A DNA stretch of 64,000 bases. Source: Antrihabitans stalactiti. GTDB taxonomy: Bacteria; Actinomycetota; Actinomycetes; Mycobacteriales; Mycobacteriaceae. The stretch covers positions 806,001 through 870,000 of the forward strand of contig NZ_VCQU01000001.1 of NCBI RefSeq assembly GCF_012932915.1, given 5' to 3'. Under the pieces are notes generated by a model. It did not search any database. It saw only the letters and a list, made by a program, of their open reading frames with translations, and had not been told where the DNA came from. The position numbers were made by a program, and so were the translations under genes. How positions within the stretch are numbered: position 1 is the stretch's first letter; every line of letters begins with the position of its first letter. Of the stretch, positions 39,701 to 45,654 are shown piece after piece.

Positions 39701-41178
39701 CGATAAGTCAGCGATGTGCCTGCACTGGTGACTGCGATCGAATCGGCGTGCTCGGCTGCAGCGGCGGCGAAGAGCTCGGGCAGAGTCAGCGTCGAACCGC
39801 CGGGCCGACCCAGCCGCGGCGCGAGGCGTGCGCTCTCTGTGTCGTCGATCAGGTCCAGGTCGGCGACCCGGACGGTCTCGTCGGCCGACATGAACTGTTC
39901 GAAGAACCGCACGAACCGCGAATGATGTTCGGTCAGCTCGTCGACGTCGTACCGATGCGGATTGGCTTCGAAATCGATGTGCGTGCGTTGGCCTGCGACG
40001 GACGGATACAGGTTGACCGCGAAGTCTTCGACGGGGCCGGTCGACAGGACATGGAATTCGCCGATGACGTCGCCGAGCCGGATCTCGCTGTGAAACAGCA
40101 TGATGTTTACGACCGGACCGAAAAAGCCGCGCTCGGCGGGCGGGTAGCCGCTGTCGTTTCGGATGTCCTCGTGCCGGTAGCGCTGGTGCCGCAGCGCCCC
40201 GACCAGCGCCGTCTGCGCTGCCGTAATCAATTCAGCGACGGTCGTGGACTCCGTCACGTGCAGTCGCAAGGGCACGATGTTCGACATCATCCCGCCCGAG
40301 TTTCGCAACGCGATCGAATTCCGGGCCGTGACGGGCAGGCCGAGGACGATGTCGTCGGACGCCGTCATCCGCGCCAGATACGCGGCAAAGCCGGCCACCG
40401 CGAGCGGCGCCGCGCTGGACCGTTTGGCGACTTGGTCGAACAACTCCGACGCAGCTGCGGACAGCGCGTCGGTGCAGACGAGGGACTCGGCGGACAGCCC
40501 GGCCGGTGGACGTCGTGACAGGCTCGGGGGCGACGGGAATCCCTCGGTCTGCCCGATCCAGTACTGCTGGTCTTTGAGGAAGCGGTCCGAGATTCGGTAC
40601 TTGTGCTCGCTCTCGGCGATCGCCGACTGCGGCAGCGCGCGACTCGGCGGGGCGGGGCTGCCGGTCTTGGCCGCCGTGTAGAGCTCGGCAACGCGATGCA
40701 TCAGGTTCATCGCACCGAGACCGTCGATGCCGATGTGGTGGATGCGCGCGAACCAGTAGTAGTGGTCGTCGGCGAGACGAAGAATGGCCACTGAGCCGAG
40801 CCGGTCGGTCAGGAGGTCGAGCGGCGCGGCGGCTGCATCGCGCAACCACGCCTGCGCAGCCTTTTCGGGGTCCGCGGCAGCGCGAAGATCGTGCTGGCTG
40901 ACCGTCATGTCGAGGCTCGGGTCGAAGATCTGCCGAGGCTCGCCGCCTTCCTCGATTATTCGCAGCGTCGCCGTTCCGAACTCGGCGCCTGCGATCGGTC
41001 CGACGGCGGCGAGCAGGTCGGCGTCGAAGTCGCCACGGATCTCGACATACTGCGAGATAGTGATCGGGACATCGCCAGCGAGTTGTTGAGCGTGCCAGAG
41101 CCCGAGTTGCGCAGGCGACAGCCGGAACGACCGACCTGTTTCGCCTACCAAACCACACCCGACTTCACGACGCGACAC
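27778..41178 (-). CDS. Four-module NRPS (C-A-T)x4-TE with EntF-like starter C domain
   Basis: 4466 residues. C domains with HHxxxDG near residues 146, 1176, 2229 and 3278; A domains with the TSGSTG core near 610, 1652, 2709 and 3749; T domains with LGGNS serine near 993, 2046, 3094 and 4139; thioesterase with GWSLGG serine near 4273 and a late His (EATHWRM). No epimerisation or methylation domain. C1 (RHQRYRHEDIRNDSG, FGPVVNIMLF, STGPVEDFAVNLYP) strongly resembles the EntF C domain, which accepts an aryl group from a separate carrier protein. Specificity residues by alignment to PheA: A1 DAFFLGAIMK (aliphatic, weak), A2 DVWEYGFVTK (acidic residue in the pocket, perhaps a basic side chain), A3 DAFVIAGVWK (unclear), A4 DVWHVSLIDK (serine, strong). 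The product is therefore probably an acyl- or aryl-capped tetrapeptide with Ser last. No MbtH, dihydroxybenzoate or PPTase gene is in the window. Start GTG 41178 is tentative. Confidence 0.93.
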   Translation of the reverse strand: MSRREVGCGLVGETGRSFRLSPAQLGLWHAQQLAGDVPITISQYVEIRGDFDADLLAAVGPIAGAEFGTATLRIIEEGGEPRQIFDPSLDMTVSQHDLRAAADPEKAAQAWLRDAAAAPLDLLTDRLGSVAILRLADDHYYWFARIHHIGIDGLGAMNLMHRVAELYTAAKTGSPAPPSRALPQSAIAESEHKYRISDRFLKDQQYWIGQTEGFPSPPSLSRRPPAGLSAESLVCTDALSAAASELFDQVAKRSSAAPLAVAGFAAYLARMTASDDIVLGLPVTARNSIALRNSGGMMSNIVPLRLHVTESTTVAELITAAQTALVGALRHQRYRHEDIRNDSGYPPAERGFFGPVVNIMLFHSEIRLGDVIGEFHVLSTGPVEDFAVNLYPSVAGQRTHIDFEANPHRYDVDELTEHHSRFVRFFEQFMSADETVRVADLDLIDDTESARLAPRLGRPGGSTLTLPELFAAAAAEHADSIAVTSAGTSLTYRELDDRSNRLAALLVERGVRPETYVAVALRRSIESIVAIWAVAKSGGAFVPVDPDYPSQRVAHMLDDSGAIIGITTAADHDLLPATLDWLVIDDGEGSGEPSAVSVDVHMDAVAYLIFTSGSTGRPKGVAVTHSGLHNFAIEQRERYATSSESRVLHVSSPSFDASVFEYLLAFGAGATLVIAPPGVFGGHELHAVITEHQVTHSFMTPSALASVDPTGLDCLTHLLVGGETVPTHLIDRWAGARRFFNAYGPTETTIMSAISDAVAPGDGAAIGGPIGGTGMVVLDSRLRPVPVGAVGEVFISGAGLARGYHRRAGLTAARFVANPWGAPGERMYRTGDAVSWTRGAESFEFIGRTDSQVKVRGFRIELGEIDAALVTHPTIGFAATVLHTPTRGAAGLVSYVVAADGCTVDVGELGAHIAGSLAPHMVPAHIIEIDRIPLTPVGKLDRKALPEPVFTTDAPYRAPRTVTERLIADTMADIVGASAVGIDDDFFELGGNSLTATQLAARASAALSADVVVRDVFEAPTVAGLASRVDAQLALGGSSARRLAVGPRPSIVPLSPAQRRLWFLNRLDPSSAAANIPFAVRLTGALDVSALATAMRDVVARHESLRTLYPDSDAGPHQVVVDDIDLALPVVTASGPAELSEILREFASRGFDLVHEVPVRALLVASGPDENVLAIVVHHVSADGWSMGPLAKDVVAAYVARCAGVEPVWAPLPVQYADYSLWHHDLLGSDEDVDSLAGSQLEYWKATLAGLPDSIELPTDRPRPPVASYRGASIEFDIDPHAHQLIKVLAQQHESTVFMVMHAALTVLLNRLGAGRDIAVGTPVAGRGQRELDDLVGMFVNTLVLRTQVDPGESFATLLSTCREVALGAFGHNDIPFERLVEVLNPARSTAHHPLFQVMLAAANVDTTAVELPGLSAQTEEIDTGLALFDLRVTVTERPEVGGIGVVFNYATDLFDEQTVRGFVRRFGLILDSVVQQPLTPIGDIAVLGSEEPSALVGAAVEVPGLTILDLFDEQVLRSPDAVAIVAEDATLTYAEFDSRANQLARLLIANSIGPESTVAVAMDRSVELLVAIYAVVKAGAAYVPIDPDQPVERTRYVLESATCACVLTTAGRFAVDGYVSLEVDTLDLSQVDSTPVRDVDRVARLHASNAAYVIFTSGSTGRPKGVEVSHRAAVNLLGWMQTDLPITAADRVLLKAPVTFDVSVWEVFAVLGVGGRLVVLRPDGHLDAAHVIDVIDRERVTIAEFVPSMLDIVLTTPELTLPDSLSMIYVGGEAISPTTARSATERGLRLGNFYGPTEVTVTATYFEIAADTTYATIPIGGPVWNTDAYVLDERLHPVPVGVAGELYLAGEQLARGYKGRPGITADRFVADPAGPAGERMYRTGDLVRRNRDGALEYLGRTDFQVKLRGLRIELGEIEAALLDQYEIGQAVALVREDAPGQARLVAYVTRAGDDIVVDVGVLRQRLTARLPSYMVPPDIVVLEQFPLGATGKLDRKALPVPHYSAPEYRAPTNAVEEAVVATLAEVLGRDRVGLDDNFFAIGGNSLIATRVASRIGAALDIDVPLRLLFESPTPGELALRLADVAKSGRKRPVLGPRVRPDRVPLSPAQQRIWFLNRYDPESPAYNLPFAVRFVGELDVAALRAGLADVVARHESLRTTYPETAQGPYQLIHAADGTVADLAVRPVTAGELPSRLTEFAMRGFDITTDMPLRLALFRLDSNEHVLAVVLHHIASDGGSIPPMAIDVMRAFSARASHEAPQWDPIPLQYADYTLWQLELLGSEGEAGSAMAEQLAYWRRTLAGLPDRTALPTDRPRPAEPSHRGGTVDFAISAELHRGMRDLARDNNASVFMVAHALLAVLLRRFSDSDDIVIGTAVDGRGDPALDQLIGMFVNTLVLRTEIGLAAGFSEIVARTRDVDLAALGNSAVPFEKLVDVLGMPRDRGRHALFQVALLLDEAALTEFDLPGLRTQIELIDPHVAKFDLQLTLVPHRTGDGYRGVFTYATDLFDDSTVQSFAAMFVRILAAVVAEPTVPVGDIDILETADRMALAPVRGAPCLDERTLPEVFAAAANRDPDAIALWADGVETTYRELDERSNRLARWLIGLGVGSDMCVALGLGRSVEFVVAMWAVTKTGAAFLPVDARLPQERIVRILADSAAAFGLTEAGVDLPSAVHWSTFDEADNASSSESAAPLTDSERRAPVLPGNLAYVIFTSGSTGLPKGVGVTQRGLANLVDEQRTRFAVTSDSRVLHAASPSFDATVFENLMAFGVGATVVFAPQDVIGGAQLGSLLVDAAVTHVVVTPAVLGSVDHRGIDTVTTVIVAGDVCPPELVARWAPGRHMFNGYGPTETTVWATCTDPLVAGAPVSIGRPVRGFGVAVLDSRLHPVPVGVVGELYLAGPALARGYLSRAALSAERFVASGLGDPGDRMYRTGDMVRWSASGELQFVGRRDFQVKVRGLRIELGEIDAALCAHPGVEFAVTVGHEVAGQTVLVSYIRPFPGATVDPGAALEELRRVLPAYMVPVQIIPIADVPLTATGKLDRKALPEPVFGSATHSFRLPTTDTEIVVAGVFGDVTGAERVGLDDSFFALGGNSLSATQVVARVGAELGRHVSVRVLFDAPTVQAFAVAVHEVARTDRPRLVAGERPAEIPLSPAQQRIWFLGRLDPTSGANNLPLALRLTGALDVAALQAAFADVVDRHESLRTVYPESGHGPHQVIRPAADVVPTLTPITADESRIRRATAELAMAGFDLTEQVPLRAALFQVAGSPDEHVLVIVVHHICADGWSLAPLATDVMASYFARSAGTAPTWQPLPVQYADYSLWQRRILGREDDPESLAAEQIAYWTKQLADLPDQLDLPTDRSRPALQSYAGATVNFAIDADRHNSLLALASQHNSSLFMVLHSALAVLLSRLTASTDVAIGAPVAGRGEPELDQLIGMFVNTLVLRTTLDPAAGFAATLDHARDVDLAAFGHSDIPFERLVEVLNPTRSTARHPLFQVALTLQNLPVVAGELHGLAVAPIEFELPVAKFDLHLTVSSRFDEDGNPGLLDASFTYATDLFDESTVRRFADMYARILDQVGTDAATPIGDLELTSDDERSHILLDRNATDHAVPVATLVDLFDEQVSAAPDSVALVCGSTSLTYGEFDARVNRLARQLIGSGAGPGELVGIAIGRSVELLVAVYAVIKTGAAYVPIDEDQPHERTALLLESAEPIVVLHASDVVGLDSYAGSPITDADRRSPLRPGNAAYVLFTSGSTGRPKGVTVSHSAVVNRLAWMQHEYPIDRDDAVLFKTPATFDVSVWELFWPLHTGARLVIAAPDGHRDPAYLVRLIVDERVSVAHFVPSMLGAFLAEPAVLDCVSLRHVVASGEALPTHTADVFGAVLPNAALHNLYGPTEAAIDVTYFEPNGTGRSSVPIGVPVWNTQVFVLDQRLRPVPIGVPGELYLAGAQLAQGYVGRPDLTADRFVASPFHVGERMYRTGDLAFWTANGVLEYVGRTDFQVKLRGQRVELGEVESAMSRFAGVVRAVAVVRDDPRLGQQLVGYVGGTDIDKDAVTVWLRSVLPSYMVPSTVVVLDELPVSSTGKLDRKALPEPYFAVAIHRGARTPLEHSVASAFGVLLGVESVGLDDNFFALGGNSLLATRLVAQLRDDAGIDVPLLWLFTDPTPASIARRISEADQTGRDSSLDVVLPMRVGASAAGPLFCIHPVVGLSWCYTGLIPHLNHDRPIYGLQSPSVTEDVVSAPTIDESADRYVREILSIQPAGPYRLLGWSLGGVIAHAIAVRLQVLGHQVAFLGLLDSGFGVELDDMSAAAPAPTDLLGGLGIELDGLEIDTAELQPETAAAFLAQLPGPFAALTAGRIERMLRTAIGTSDVLRRHQPTVFEGDLVFFTAVEDDPTGTRLADLWRPFVSGDVRNHAVEATHWRMTTVAALATIGPIVDASLELSSTSSPGNIGSKVGTNLASR

Positions 41179-41386
41179 TCCCGATTGACGACCCCTCCCC
41201 GAAGAGGCCTAAGTAACAACAGTGCCTGGAGTCACACGAGCCCAGCACGACGTCACAGCTCACATATCCATGCATTGTTTCGCCTTTTGCGCCAAATCCG
41301 TTACACCCGAGCGCAAAGCGGACGAAACGCGCGTCGCGCGCAACGACCGAATTCGCATCGGGGCATGACGATGCCACAATCGCCTC
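41179..41386. promoter_or_regulatory. Divergent intergenic region upstream of NRPS1
   Basis: 208 bp between NRPS1 (minus) and the nucleotidyltransferase (plus). It must carry the NRPS1 promoter. A GGGGAGGGG stretch on the minus strand lies about 15-20 bases before the GTG at 41178. No convincing iron-box (DtxR/IdeR-type) palindrome or strong -35/-10 pair was found by eye. Confidence 0.3.
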
Positions 41387-42406
41387 ATGGCATTGCCAGC
41401 GAGCGTCGTGGATGTGTGCGACAGGATAGCCGACGCATCCGACGACGCTGCACTGGTGGCGGCGGTCGGAAGCGCTCGCCGAGTCGTTGTCGAAGCTCGT
41501 CGGGACGGCATACCTGCGACGCGGTTGGCAGCGTCCTGGTCCGCGATCGCCCGGACCGCGATCGCCTCTGCGACCCAGTTCGGCGTGCCTGCGGGCGGCA
41601 GCGACATCACCTGGTTCGTGTCCGGCAGCACAGCGCGCGACGAAGCATTGCCCGGTTCGGACGTCGAATCCTTGCTCGCAATCGACGACCACACCGACCC
41701 GGCGACAGCGATGGCGCACGCCGCATCGGTGCATGCGATTCTGGACCGCTGCCGACTGCGCGGCGACGACAAAGGCGCCATCGGTTCGCGCGCACGGTTC
41801 TGTCGGACCTATACACAGTGGTCAGAGGGCATAAAAGCCTGGACGACCGCGCCGCACGCCGACCGCGGAGTCGTGATGGCCGGTCTGCTTGCCGATTCAC
41901 GCGCCGTCACCGACGGCGACGACGTGCTCGCGCTTCGCCTCGGCGACAACATCCGAAAGCACGACCGTGCGCTGCCGGTCATGCTGAGCGATGCGTTGGC
42001 GGTCCGTGCGCCGACGTCGTGGCGGCTGCGAATCTTCGCAGGTGGCGACGACGTGATGGACCTGAAAGCGGCCGCGATCGAACCGGTCGTGCAGATCGCG
42101 CGGTGGGCTGCGCTGAGCTGTGGCTCGACCGCTCTCAGGACGGTCGATCGGCTGACGGACGCGTCGGGTACCAAGTTCCTCGACGCCGACGACGCCAAAG
42201 TGCTACGCGAGTGCTACACGATAGCCACTCGAATCCGGTGGCATCACCGCGCGCCCGCCTGGCTCGACAAGCAGCCGTTCCGTGAGGAGTTGACCCTGTC
42301 GGATCTGCCCCCGCACGACCGTGCCCTTCTGCGTGGTGTCGGTCGCGAGATCAACGGAATCCGCCGCAAGCTCGCCTATCTCGCCTCGACCTCGTCGTTC
42401 GGCTAA
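41387..42406 (+). CDS. DUF294-type putative nucleotidyltransferase
   Basis: A 339-residue protein. TWFVSGSTARDEALPGSDVESLLAI matches the GlnD/DUF294 nucleotidyltransferase motif G-S-x-x-R-x-E-x-x-x-x-(S/T)-D-x-D, except that the second acidic residue is Glu (SDVE). The remaining part, including DLKAAAIEPVVQIARWAALSCG, is the DUF294 C-terminal helical, substrate-binding-like domain with a characteristic arginine-rich region. There are no CBS or cyclic-nucleotide domains, which other family members carry in front. No substrate is known. It is divergent from NRPS1 and upstream of the MerR gene on the same strand (59 bp gap). Confidence 0.65.
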   Translation: MALPASVVDVCDRIADASDDAALVAAVGSARRVVVEARRDGIPATRLAASWSAIARTAIASATQFGVPAGGSDITWFVSGSTARDEALPGSDVESLLAIDDHTDPATAMAHAASVHAILDRCRLRGDDKGAIGSRARFCRTYTQWSEGIKAWTTAPHADRGVVMAGLLADSRAVTDGDDVLALRLGDNIRKHDRALPVMLSDALAVRAPTSWRLRIFAGGDDVMDLKAAAIEPVVQIARWAALSCGSTALRTVDRLTDASGTKFLDADDAKVLRECYTIATRIRWHHRAPAWLDKQPFREELTLSDLPPHDRALLRGVGREINGIRRKLAYLASTSSFG

Positions 42407-42429
42407 AGGCGCAGTGCTAACTGTACCCA

Positions 42430-42465
42430 TTGACAACTGGCACATTTGACGCTGTACTAAGTGCC
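42430..42465 (+). promoter_or_regulatory. Candidate sigma-70 promoter of the MerR-DUF445 pair
   Basis: A perfect TTGACA (42430-42435) is followed by a 17-base spacer and TGTACT (42453-42458). Transcription would begin about 42464-42466, at the GTG start codon of the regulator, giving a leaderless message. The TTG of the -35 box is in frame with the gene, so a naive gene call would start there and be 12 codons too long. Confidence 0.5.
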
Positions 42466-43389
42466 GTGGCACGAAGAGGATCGGGTGCGAGCAACCCGTC
42501 GCATCTCAATCCGGTGGCAGCCGCTCTCGAGAGTGTGCGGAAGGCACCGCGTCGAGTTCGTCGACAATCACGCGACGCGATCCGCGCCGCGGTGCGCCAA
42601 CTTGTCGACGCCGCAGCGCAGCAGCCGTCGGCGGTCGGCGGTAGCGGCGAGTACCGCATCGACGACCTCGCCAGACGGGCAGGCACCACGACCCGAAACG
42701 TCCGCGCATATCGCGAACGCGGCCTGTTGCCGCCGCCGCGACGGGTCGGCAGAGTCGCCTTCTACGACGAGTCCCACGTGGCGCGCTTAACTCTGATCGC
42801 GTCGATGCTCGACCGCGGATACAGCATCTCCCACGTCCGCGAAATGCTTACCGCTTGGGAAGAAGGCAAGGAACTCGGCGACGTCCTCGGGATCGAAAAG
42901 GCGTTGGTCGGCAAGTGGACCGAGGACCGGCCCGTAACCATGACAGTCGACGACGTACGCGGGCTGGCCGGTGATCAGCATGCACTCGATCGGCTCGTCG
43001 CACTCGGCCTCGTGCGAATCGATGGCACCAGCGCAACGGTCACGCGGCCGAAACTGCTCGACGCGTTTCGTGAGATGCGCGAGTACGGCTTGAGCACGGA
43101 CCTCGTCCTCGACGTCCACGAAAAAGTCACCCCGCGCCTGGAAGAGATCAGCCGCATTCTCGTCGAGGCCGGCGCCCTCCATGTCGCCGGACGATTCGAC
43201 CCGAAGGGCGGACTGCCCGACAACACCGACATCGCCGAACTGGTCACGATGCTGGTCCAATTCCGCTCACTCGCCCTTACGTCGGTCACCGAGACGCTCG
43301 CCGCGTCGATCGAGACGACCATCGAATCCGTCGTCGGCGACTTTCTCGCCAAGTTCGTGCTCGAGCAATCCGACGAAGACGCGACCTGA
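42466..43389 (+). CDS. MerR family transcriptional regulator with N-terminal extension
   Basis: About 307 residues. The MerR winged-helix domain starts only after some 60 residues: YRIDDLARRAGTTTRNVRAYRERGLLPPPRRVGRVAFYDESHVARL, followed by the second HTH-helix region GYSISHVREMLTAWEEG. The preceding part is basic (RKAPRRVRRQSRDAIRAAVRQL), which is unusual. The C-terminal 180 residues have no cysteine metal-binding motif and form an all-helical effector or oligomerisation domain. The stop overlaps the DUF445 start (TGATG), so it probably controls that membrane protein. The inducer is unknown. GTG 42466 was preferred because the upstream TTG lies in a promoter hexamer. Confidence 0.85.
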   Translation: MARRGSGASNPSHLNPVAAALESVRKAPRRVRRQSRDAIRAAVRQLVDAAAQQPSAVGGSGEYRIDDLARRAGTTTRNVRAYRERGLLPPPRRVGRVAFYDESHVARLTLIASMLDRGYSISHVREMLTAWEEGKELGDVLGIEKALVGKWTEDRPVTMTVDDVRGLAGDQHALDRLVALGLVRIDGTSATVTRPKLLDAFREMREYGLSTDLVLDVHEKVTPRLEEISRILVEAGALHVAGRFDPKGGLPDNTDIAELVTMLVQFRSLALTSVTETLAASIETTIESVVGDFLAKFVLEQSDEDAT

Positions 43390-44732
43390 TGTCGTCCGGA
43401 ATGTTCATCGACTGGGAGCACGTCACCGGGCAATCGAAACTGGTCATCGAACTGGTGACCATCCCGATCTTCTCCGCCGTCGCGGGCCTGATCACCAACT
43501 GGACCGGCGTCTGGATGTTGTTCGCTCCGGTGACGTTCAAAGGATTCCGCCTTCCCGGCCTGCAGATGATCTACCCCTACCTTCCCCGCAGGGTCCAGGT
43601 GCTGCCGATCTTCGCCGAAGGCACGCAGTTCGGGTTCCAGGGCTTCATTCCGGCGCGGACAGAGAAGATGGCATCGCTGACCGTCGACAAAGCGATTGCC
43701 AAAATCGGCGGTCCGGCCGACTTCTATCGACAACTCGAACCCGAAGCGATCGCAGCACAATTCGCCGCCGTGATCGCTGACGATCTGCGTCCGACCATCG
43801 ATTTCGTGATGGCCCAAGGCTATCCGCAGCTGTGGAACGACCTCCCGCCGCAATGGCGGGAGATGTTGTATGCCCGTGTTGCAGAAGAGCTTCCGACAAT
43901 CGCCGATCGGTCGTTCGCGGCCATCGGCGAGCACATCGACGAGTTGATGAACGTCAAGACCATGATCATCGACTACCTCCGAGAACGTCCGGAAATGATG
44001 AAAGACATCATCTACAACCTCGGCGGTCCGGAGTTGCGGTTCATGGTCTGGAGTGGATTGCTCGGATTCCCATTCGGTCTCGTGCTGGCTCTCTATCTGC
44101 AGGTGCACCACGCTGTGCCGTTCCTCGGCCAGATCCCTGCGGCAGTGATGGTTCTGCTCGGGACGGCGGCAATCGGCGTCGCAGTCAACATCATTGCCGT
44201 CCGGGTGGTGTTCACTCCGGCCATAGCGAAGCCATGGTTCCTATGTCTGTGGCGCCAAGCACTTTTCGCGAAACGGCAAGACGAAGCGGCCACCGACCTC
44301 GGCCACGCGATTGCGCACCAGATCGTCACGATGGAAACGATCGTCAACCACCTCGTGCACGGTCCCAACGCCGACAAGACACAGCGAGTAATCCACATCG
44401 CCCTGCGCGAGGAAATCGATCGAATCCTCGGGCGAATGAGACCGATGGTCAAGGTCGCCGTCGGTGGTCGGCGCCTGACTGCGATACACCAAGGGTCGAC
44501 GACGAGTGCCATCGCCTTGGTCCCGACCCTCGCGGACAACCTCGACTTCAGTCGAACCCAAGCAGACAAGATCGATCGTCTCTGCGCACAGAAACTGCGT
44601 GACCTGCCACCCACCGAATTCGTCGACCTGCTCTACTGCGCTGTCGAGCAGGACGCCTGGCTGCTCTACCTCCACGGCGGAGTCCTCGGCTTCGTCGTCG
44701 GACTCGCGCATCTGGTGATCTTCGGCGCCTGA
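43389..44732 (+). CDS. DUF445 family membrane protein
   Basis: A 447-residue integral membrane protein. TM segments: residues about 18-45 (ELVTIPIFSAVAGLITNWTG), a pair in the middle (WSGLLGFPFGLVLALYLQV and AAVMVLLGTAAIGVAVNIIA), and one at the C-terminus (LLYLHGGVLGFVVGLAHLVI). TNWTGVWMLFAPVTFKG near the N-terminus is the conserved DUF445 signature (TNWxAVxMLF-like). Long helical soluble segments lie between. The biochemical role is unknown; relatives include B. subtilis YheB. It is translationally coupled to the MerR regulator and followed by palindromic element 8. Confidence 0.82.
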   Translation: MSSGMFIDWEHVTGQSKLVIELVTIPIFSAVAGLITNWTGVWMLFAPVTFKGFRLPGLQMIYPYLPRRVQVLPIFAEGTQFGFQGFIPARTEKMASLTVDKAIAKIGGPADFYRQLEPEAIAAQFAAVIADDLRPTIDFVMAQGYPQLWNDLPPQWREMLYARVAEELPTIADRSFAAIGEHIDELMNVKTMIIDYLRERPEMMKDIIYNLGGPELRFMVWSGLLGFPFGLVLALYLQVHHAVPFLGQIPAAVMVLLGTAAIGVAVNIIAVRVVFTPAIAKPWFLCLWRQALFAKRQDEAATDLGHAIAHQIVTMETIVNHLVHGPNADKTQRVIHIALREEIDRILGRMRPMVKVAVGGRRLTAIHQGSTTSAIALVPTLADNLDFSRTQADKIDRLCAQKLRDLPPTEFVDLLYCAVEQDAWLLYLHGGVLGFVVGLAHLVIFGA

Positions 44733-44739
44733 CCCCCAC

Positions 44740-44789
44740 CCCTCGTGAGTCTTTTAGGAGTCCAGGGACTCCTAAAAGACTCACGAGGG
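44740..44789. terminator. Palindromic element 8, between convergent DUF445 and SDR genes
   Basis: Perfect 24-base arms: CCCT joined to CGTGAGTCTTTTAGGAGTCC, and the exact complement, around AG. It lies between stops at 44732 and 44794. The core is the same as in elements 6 and 7, with a longer outer stem. Confidence 0.75.
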
Positions 44790-44793
44790 TGCT

Positions 44794-45645
44794 CTAACGA
44801 ATTGGCAAACCCTCGATCCCGGTGAGCGCGACGCTGCGGTTGTACAGGTCGTCCTGCTTGGCCTCGTCGCGGGCGGTGCGGCTGACCGGAGTCGGGGGCT
44901 GCGCGGTGTGGAAGCTGCCGGACTTGCCTAGGTACTCGCTCGAAAGCGACAGGTCCGCAATAAGTTTCGCGGCCTTCTCGGGCGAGATGAGGCCGAGCTT
45001 GATCACTCGGTAGACGAGGGACGGTAGTTCACGCCAGATCTCGGAGTCGACGCCGCCGGGATGCAATGCGTACGTACTGATGCCATCGGGCAGCCGCCGA
45101 GCGAGCGTGTTGCTGAACATGAGATTGGCCAATTTGGACTGCGTGTAGGCGTTGAACGAGATGTAGCGCTTGCGACCACGGAACGTGCTCGGGTCGATCC
45201 TGCCGACGTTGTGCGCGATCGACGACAGATGGATGATCCGCGCATCACCGGTGTCGGCTGCGGCAGCTTCGAGCTGCGGCAGGACGAGGTGCGTCAGGAG
45301 GAATGCGCCAAGGTAGTTCGCGCCGAACTGCAGCTCGAAACCTTCCTCGGTGTACTGCTGCTTCTGCGGGACCGCACCCGCGTTGTTGACCAGCACATCG
45401 ACCTTGGGATGTTGCTGTGCGAGGTCTGCCGCGAAGCGGTGAATGTGCTCGAACGACGACAGGTCGACCGACATTATGTCGACGTCGGCGCCTGGCGTCC
45501 GACCGACGATCTCGTCGCGCGCAGCCTCCGCCTTGGTCTGGTTGCGGCAGGCCAGCACCACCTTCGCCCCTCGGCTGGCCAGTTCGTGGGCGGACGCCAG
45601 CCCGATGCCGGAATTACCTCCGGTTACAACGACAGTTTTGGACAC
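44794..45645 (-). CDS. Short-chain dehydrogenase/reductase (retinol dehydrogenase-like)
   Basis: A 283-residue classical SDR. TVVVTGGNSGIGLASAHELA is the cofactor site (TGxxxGIG); LVLACRN with a conserved Arg suggests NADP(H); VLVNNAGA is the NNAG motif; IIHLSSIAHN contains the catalytic Ser and YTQSKLAN the YxxxK motif. LHPGGVDSEIW follows. This set fits the WW-oxidoreductase/retinol-dehydrogenase-like group. The start is GTG at 45645, 9 bp downstream of the GntR stop on the same strand, so it may be cotranscribed with the regulator. Substrate unknown. Confidence 0.88.
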   Translation of the reverse strand: MSKTVVVTGGNSGIGLASAHELASRGAKVVLACRNQTKAEAARDEIVGRTPGADVDIMSVDLSSFEHIHRFAADLAQQHPKVDVLVNNAGAVPQKQQYTEEGFELQFGANYLGAFLLTHLVLPQLEAAAADTGDARIIHLSSIAHNVGRIDPSTFRGRKRYISFNAYTQSKLANLMFSNTLARRLPDGISTYALHPGGVDSEIWRELPSLVYRVIKLGLISPEKAAKLIADLSLSSEYLGKSGSFHTAQPPTPVSRTARDEAKQDDLYNRSVALTGIEGLPIR

Positions 45646-45654
45646 TGCGACAGC

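Noticed and set aside
27778-41178. Epimerisation domains in NRPS1
   Set aside because: Each T domain is followed directly by an ordinary condensation domain (SPAQxRxWFL…HHxxxDG) or by the TE; none shows the HHxxxDGVSWR motif seen in NRPS2.
41179-41240. Possible iron box (DtxR/IdeR-type) upstream of NRPS1, from the segment TTACTTAGGCC
   Set aside because: Only one half vaguely matches the TTAGGTTAGSCTAACCTAA consensus and no symmetric partner exists, so iron control is not supported by sequence here.
42430-42465. TTG at 42430 as the start of the MerR gene
   Set aside because: It is the first three bases of a perfect TTGACA promoter hexamer, and the extra 12 residues are unconserved in appearance; GTG 42466 fits better.
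44548-44784. Short open frames starting [14 protein letters not shown] at several palindromes
   Set aside because: They are translations of the palindromic elements themselves, which happen to be open in several frames; the sequences beyond are unrelated and overlap real genes.
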